The notes beneath the pieces were generated by a model. That model made no database searches. It had not been told where the DNA came from and worked only from the letters and a program-made list of their open reading frames with translations. This document shows positions 60,041 to 64,000 of a stretch of 64,000 nt of DNA, in pieces (within the stretch, counting starts at the first letter, position 1; each line of letters starts with the position of its first letter). A program made the position numbers and the translations under genes. Source of the stretch: Virgibacillus_R byunsanensis (GTDB taxonomy: Bacteria > Bacillota > Bacilli > Bacillales > Amphibacillaceae); assembly GCF_042675965.1 (NCBI RefSeq), contig NZ_JBHTKJ010000073.1:1-64000 (forward strand). The letters run 5' to 3'.

Positions 60041-61240
60041 TTATTTGTTGACTGTAACAGCAACTGACAATAAAGCTTGCTCTAAATCAGAAATTATGTC
60101 CTCTACATCTTCCAACCCTACAGACAATCTAATTAATCCTTTTGCAATCCCAAATTCGGCAAGTAAATCATCTGGAATGGATGAATGGGTCATTGATGCT
60201 GGGTGCTGCACTAAAGTTTCCGGGTCACCAAGACTAAAAGATATCAAAGCGATTTTTAATGCACTAATAAAGTCTTTTCCTGCTTGTACACCTCCTTTAA
60301 CTTCAAAGGATACAATACCACCCATTTTTTTCATTTGTTGTTTTGCCAACAAATGTTGTGGATGCGATTCTAAACCAGGATAATATACTTTATCAACAAA
60401 TGGATGCATCTCAAGAAATTCAGCTACTTTTTGTGCGTTTCTACAATGTTTCTCTAAACGTATACCCAATGTTTTTATACCTCTTAAGATTAAAAATGAT
60501 TCCCAAGCATTAAGATTTTGTCCAAGGTCACCCATTACATCTTTGCGCATATAATCTATGTCTTTCTTTTCACCACAAATAATTCCTGCAACAACATCTC
60601 CATGCCCATTTAAATATTTTGTCGCACTATGAACAACAACGTCTGCACCAAGTTCCAATGGTTTTTGTAAATAAGGTGTCATAAACGTGTTATCTACAAT
60701 CAAAGCGATATTATGTCTTTTTGTAATTTTGGCAACTGCTTTAATATCAATCAATGTAAGACTCGGGTTCGAAGGTGTTTCAATATAAACAGCACGTGTA
60801 TTACCTTTTATAGCGCTTTCAACACACGCCATACTTGTACAATCCACAAAGTCATGCTCCATTCCATACCTCGGAGCTATTGTAGATAGGAATTTATGAG
60901 TCCCTCCATATACGTCTTTAGTAACTACTACATGATCACCCGAACTAAGATGAGCCATCAATGCAATACTAATTGCTGCCATTCCGCTACTAACACCTAA
61001 AGCATCTTCCGCACCTTCTAAAGTTGCCATTTTTTTCTCAAGTGTTCTTGTAGTTGGATTACCATATCTCCCGTAATATCTTCCATCTATTTCGCCAGAA
61101 ACCACTGCAACTGCAGCATCTGCATCCTCAAAGGAATATGCCACTGCTGGTATGATTGGCTGCGAAACAGCACCTGACTTTTCATCTGGGCTCTGTTCGC
61201 TGTGAACAGCTAGGGTGTTAAACTTCCAATTTGTCATCAT
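60041..61240 (-). CDS. Methionine gamma-lyase-like Cys/Met-metabolism PLP enzyme
   Basis: A 399-residue trans-sulfuration-family enzyme. The PLP-contact tyrosines are in GRYYGRYGNPTT, followed by the active-site loop VTKDVYGGTHKFL, the PLP lysine in VHSATKYLNGHGDVVAG and LGDPETLVQHPASMTHSSIP near the end, which is most typical of methionine gamma-lyases. Cystathionine gamma-lyase activity is an alternative. It lies 88 bp after a GntR regulator on the same strand and is probably under its control. Confidence 0.87.
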   Translation of the reverse strand: MMTNWKFNTLAVHSEQSPDEKSGAVSQPIIPAVAYSFEDADAAVAVVSGEIDGRYYGRYGNPTTRTLEKKMATLEGAEDALGVSSGMAAISIALMAHLSSGDHVVVTKDVYGGTHKFLSTIAPRYGMEHDFVDCTSMACVESAIKGNTRAVYIETPSNPSLTLIDIKAVAKITKRHNIALIVDNTFMTPYLQKPLELGADVVVHSATKYLNGHGDVVAGIICGEKKDIDYMRKDVMGDLGQNLNAWESFLILRGIKTLGIRLEKHCRNAQKVAEFLEMHPFVDKVYYPGLESHPQHLLAKQQMKKMGGIVSFEVKGGVQAGKDFISALKIALISFSLGDPETLVQHPASMTHSSIPDDLLAEFGIAKGLIRLSVGLEDVEDIISDLEQALLSVAVTVNK

Positions 61241-61328
61241 AACTTGCTGAACTCCTTCTAGTTAATGTTTTTTATCTATTTTTATAGAATCATTTCATTT
61301 TAAGTAAAAGTGGTTTATTGAATCCTAA

Positions 61329-62030
61329 TCACCATATGGAGCTATCATTATTATTTTCATAAATACCAATTGCTGTAATGGCTGAGGATAGACTTTTTTG
61401 TATATGTTTATTCATTGCAAGCTCAGCCCCTTCTGTATCTTTATTAGCTATACAATCTAAAATCAGTTGATGTTCCTCTCCTTCTTCAATAATCCGTTCT
61501 ACACTTTGTTTAGGAACTAAACGACGGTATCTATGAATATGGTCATTTAGTTGAGCTAAAAAATTATTTACAGTTTTATTACCGCTTAAATCATAGATGT
61601 AGGAGTGGAACTTGGCCCCATAATATAAAACATCTTCAATGTTACCGTCTTTGGAAGTATTCATAATCTTACTAGCAATTTCAGATAAAATTCTAATATC
61701 ATTGTCAGTAGCATTTTCAGTTGCCTCAATAACAGCAATTTCTTCTAGCTTGGATCGCACTTTAAATATTTCTTTAACCTCCTCTACCGAAATTGGAGCT
61801 ATTTTAAGTCTTCCATTCGACTGACGCACTACCAGTTTCTCAAATTCAAGTCTTTCAAGAGCTCCGCGGAGAGGTGTACGACTGATTTTCAATTTTGAGG
61901 ATATATCCTCTTCTATAACAGGTTGGTCTGGATGCAACTTTCCTTCTGTGATCCGTTGCTTAATTTCATAATAAGCATAGTCTTTCGCAGAAACGCCTTT
62001 TAATGATGTACGATTAAGTTGATTATTCAT
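61329..62030 (-). CDS. GntR-family regulator with FCD domain
   Basis: A 233-residue regulator. An N-terminal winged helix (about residues 12-80; VIEEDISSKLKISRTPLRGA) is followed by an all-helical FCD effector domain (about 85-215) whose metal-binding residues appear as D in EDVLYYGAKFH and the HxxxxxxI pattern near GEEHQLILDCI. It probably binds the large inverted repeat upstream, regulating itself and the downstream lyase gene. Confidence 0.9.
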   Translation of the reverse strand: MNNQLNRTSLKGVSAKDYAYYEIKQRITEGKLHPDQPVIEEDISSKLKISRTPLRGALERLEFEKLVVRQSNGRLKIAPISVEEVKEIFKVRSKLEEIAVIEATENATDNDIRILSEIASKIMNTSKDGNIEDVLYYGAKFHSYIYDLSGNKTVNNFLAQLNDHIHRYRRLVPKQSVERIIEEGEEHQLILDCIANKDTEGAELAMNKHIQKSLSSAITAIGIYENNNDSSIW

Positions 62031-62081
62031 TGATTTACCTTCTTTGTCTTAATTTTTATATAAATAATATCTGTATAAAAA

Positions 62082-62136
62082 ATAATGTACACAAACATTG
62101 TATACATTATTTGTATACAATGTTTGTGTACATTAT
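62082..62136. promoter_or_regulatory. Long operator-like inverted repeat upstream of the GntR gene
   Basis: Two perfect 25-bp arms around the loop TTATT. Each arm holds TGTATACA-type and GTGTACA-type half-sites, the kind of sequence bound by FCD-type GntR dimers. It lies over the transcription start region of the regulator. Confidence 0.8.
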
Positions 62137-62163
62137 ACTAATTTATAAATTTTGAATTGTCAA
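62135..62163 (-). promoter_or_regulatory. SigA-type promoter of the GntR-lyase operon
   Basis: TTGACA (62158-62163) and TAGTAT (62135-62140), 17 bp apart; TATAAT at 62132-62137 is an alternative -10 with a 20-bp spacer. The operator overlaps the -10. Confidence 0.65.
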
Positions 62164-62278
62164 TACACTTAAAAAACATTTTTCTCTAATTATTTAGTTG
62201 CTTTCGTTATCACTAGTAAAAGTGATTTCCGCTCTATTACCGAATTAATGTCAGACTTCCCCTTAGTTTACTATTTCT

Positions 62279-62944
62279 TCAGGACAGTTCTAATTCTCCT
62301 TTTTCATTCAAGCATATTCTCCTTCCATCCCCTAGTGTAATGGTTATAGGATAAGGCACGGAGAATTGTTGGGAAAACAACCATTTCCTACCTGTCGGGC
62401 CTAACAACAAATAACTCCCATTTTCCCCCATGAAGTTTAAACTGTTAGGATCCACCACATCCCCGTCTCTTTCAGGGATGCCAAGATCAGTCAATTTTTT
62501 ACCATGTTTACGAACATCATTAGTAGTCAAACTAATTTCGGCTATATTTAATAGATTATTAATGGAGAAAGGTCCCTTCATTTCTTCACTAAAATTTTCT
62601 CTAACAATAAATTCAACTATATTGTTAGACGGATCCTCAAAGTAAAATGCACGACCATTAGCATATTCAAAATATACTTCATCCTTATTGTCTTCGATAT
62701 TTAGCGGAACACGACTTTGAATATATTTCTTAGCTCCTTCAAAATGGCCAATTGCTAAATTAAAAGCGAAATGATAAAAGCAGCCTTCATTATCACGTTG
62801 AACGAACTCTAACTCACTACTTCCAACTACTATGGAGAACCTGCCTTCAGCATGTGCTTCCATATCAAATCATAATGTTTTTGTGTAAAAATGTATCATC
62901 TTTTCAAGGTTATCTGTATTCAAGAAGACTTTTTTTATTTCCAC
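62279..62944 (-). pseudogene. VOC-superfamily gene with a premature TGA
   Basis: A GTG at 62944 with an AAAGGA site opens VEIKKVFLNTDNLEKMIHFY and TKTL, then meets TGA at 62870-62872. The same frame continues FDMEAHAEGRFSIVVGSSEL for about 200 codons, including FYFEDPSNNIVEFIVRE and a second VOC-like half. The FYTKTLGFDM pattern of VOC proteins predicts a glycine codon (GGA) at the stop. An ATG at 62863 could start a protein lacking the first strand and a metal ligand. Confidence 0.75.
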
Positions 62945-62974
62945 TTTATTATAATCCTTTCATACAATTATTTC

Positions 62975-63583
62975 TTAACCAACAATATCAGTTTTTCTTT
63001 TATACGCCCTATATCGCTTTAATTCTGTACATCCATTATTCATAAACGTTTTTAACATGGGTGTGTTATTTTTACTTGTACAACCGATGTAGAAGGATGC
63101 ATGCAAGTCACTTTCTAGCATCTGTATGGCTTGTAAATGAAGTAACTTACTTTTGCCCTTTCCACGTTCAGACGGAATCAAGCCAAAATAAAACAACCTT
63201 CCCTCATCTTCGGTACCTGGTTCTGTCTGTTCCCATATATGTATAAAATCTTCTCTTGATACCTCATGCAACGACTTGAACGTAAAACCTTTGTCCCTTG
63301 TGTTATCCAGCTGAAGTATCTTAAAAACCGTTACTAATTCATCATCAAACTGAAAATCATTTTTCTTCAAGTAAAAATCTACTCTGTCGGTAAACTTACT
63401 ATTTACGAGAATATTTAAACTAGATATTTCTTTCACAGACGGATCGGTAATAAGATGAGAAATAAGGTATAACATTTCTTCGGTGTTAAGCTCTTCAGTA
63501 TCTTCGATGGTTAAAAAGTCTTTCCCTTTAACCAGTTTTACTTTTTCGTATAAATCTTGTCTATTCAACATTTCATTTTCCAA
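62975..63583 (-). CDS. GNAT-family N-acetyltransferase
   Basis: A 202-residue protein with the acetyl-CoA binding motif A in YFGLIPSERGKGKSKLLHLQ (about residues 130-149) and the following FYIGCTSKNNTPMLKTFMNN, typical of the fold. The first 100 residues are less conserved. The TTG at 63583 follows AGAGGTG by six bases. The substrate is unknown. Confidence 0.82.
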   Translation of the reverse strand: MENEMLNRQDLYEKVKLVKGKDFLTIEDTEELNTEEMLYLISHLITDPSVKEISSLNILVNSKFTDRVDFYLKKNDFQFDDELVTVFKILQLDNTRDKGFTFKSLHEVSREDFIHIWEQTEPGTEDEGRLFYFGLIPSERGKGKSKLLHLQAIQMLESDLHASFYIGCTSKNNTPMLKTFMNNGCTELKRYRAYKRKTDIVG

Positions 63584-63599
63584 ACCTTACACCTCTTTT

Positions 63600-64000
63600 A
63601 TACTCCATTAACCAGCAGTCTCGATATTCCCCTTCGTGTAATTCATGTTCAAAAATAATGCTTGTCATGCTTCTTAGTTTTGCCTTCCTTTAGCTTATAA
63701 CTAAATAATACACCATCTTGTATTTTTTATGATTTTACACTTTATTAGGTCAACTACCTATAGATTTATAAAAAATTCATATACACTTAACAATAGCGAT
63801 TTTATAGTTTCAAAATCAATTATTAACTTGTTGTTCTGAAATATTCAGAAGTCAACGACTTTTTAGAGAACCACAAAGAAACCGAATAGTGAGTTTTTTA
63901 CTCCACTATTCGGATAAAGATCTAAGTACTCTTAACTGTACCTTCAACAAAGATTTAGTTCTATCTTAGGCTACTATATTGGTAGCATTTCTCCAGTTAT
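63600..64000. other. End of window, mostly non-coding
   Basis: On the minus strand a 31-codon frame (MTSIIFEHELHEGEYRDCWL onward) ends at the GNAT start, but its ribosome site is weak. A hairpin CCGAATAGTG/CACTATTCGG lies at 63882-63913 and may be a terminator for a gene beyond the window. No other feature is seen. Confidence 0.4.

Overview
The window looks like chromosome of a low-GC, endospore-forming member of the Bacillaceae, most like the Oceanobacillus/Virgibacillus group. The clues are spore genes (csgA, YjcZ-type peptides, CotF-type coat proteins, DUF1657, a YozQ-type gene), bacillar operon orders (sppA-yteJ, rbsRKDACB, hom-thrC-thrB), SigA-type promoters (TTGACA/TATAAT) and strong AAGGAGG ribosome sites. 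I see no rRNA, tRNA, CRISPR, intact insertion sequence or prophage. The species assignment is inference.

Layout. 1-6.7 kb: minus-strand genes (membrane proteins, histidine phosphatase, maltose-type acetyltransferase, esterase, a frameshifted lipoprotein, an APH-fold phosphotransferase). 6.9-11.3 kb: an EmrE-like transporter, then hom-thrC-thrB (homoserine to threonine) behind a clear promoter. 11.4-14.7 kb: hydrolase remnant, DHA2 drug exporter, nucleotidyltransferase, YozQ-type gene with a nonsense codon, VOC protein. 14.8-20 kb: SLH-anchored subtilase and a NarL-type two-component system. 20-25.8 kb: repeat-rich spore region with a 6S-like RNA, csgA, acyl-CoA synthetase, DUF1657, a wrecked cotF-like gene, a YjcZ gene and an intact CotF-like gene. 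25.9-33.6 kb: yteJ-sppA and the ribose operon with its promoter, CcpA site and RbsR operators. 33.6-40.8 kb: housekeeping enzymes and more repeats. 40.9-44.7 kb: serine-synthesis genes (class V aminotransferase, serA, a HAD phosphatase). 44.8-50.5 kb: small spore proteins, DUF3231, NRDE protein, and a DUF5317 - 26-residue peptide - GGDEF/HD-GYP cluster. 50.5-64 kb: GlcNAc/glucose-type PTS, methyltransferase, second DHA2 exporter, membrane proteins, csaA, DUF4349 lipoprotein, and a GntR-controlled methionine gamma-lyase-like gene behind a 25-bp perfect inverted repeat.

The most unusual material is non-coding. Three intergenic arrays carry a short core (TTATCAGC in two, TTGATC in the third) at a near-constant 19-21 bp pitch, about two DNA helical turns, while the bases between cores vary. 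Three further families of longer, structured interspersed repeats (called R1, R2 and R3 here) fill most gaps; one copy has split a spore-coat gene and another appears to have removed the start of a DUF3221 gene. Six genes are broken by stops, frameshifts or insertions. This suggests active decay, though a few single-base lesions could be sequence errors.
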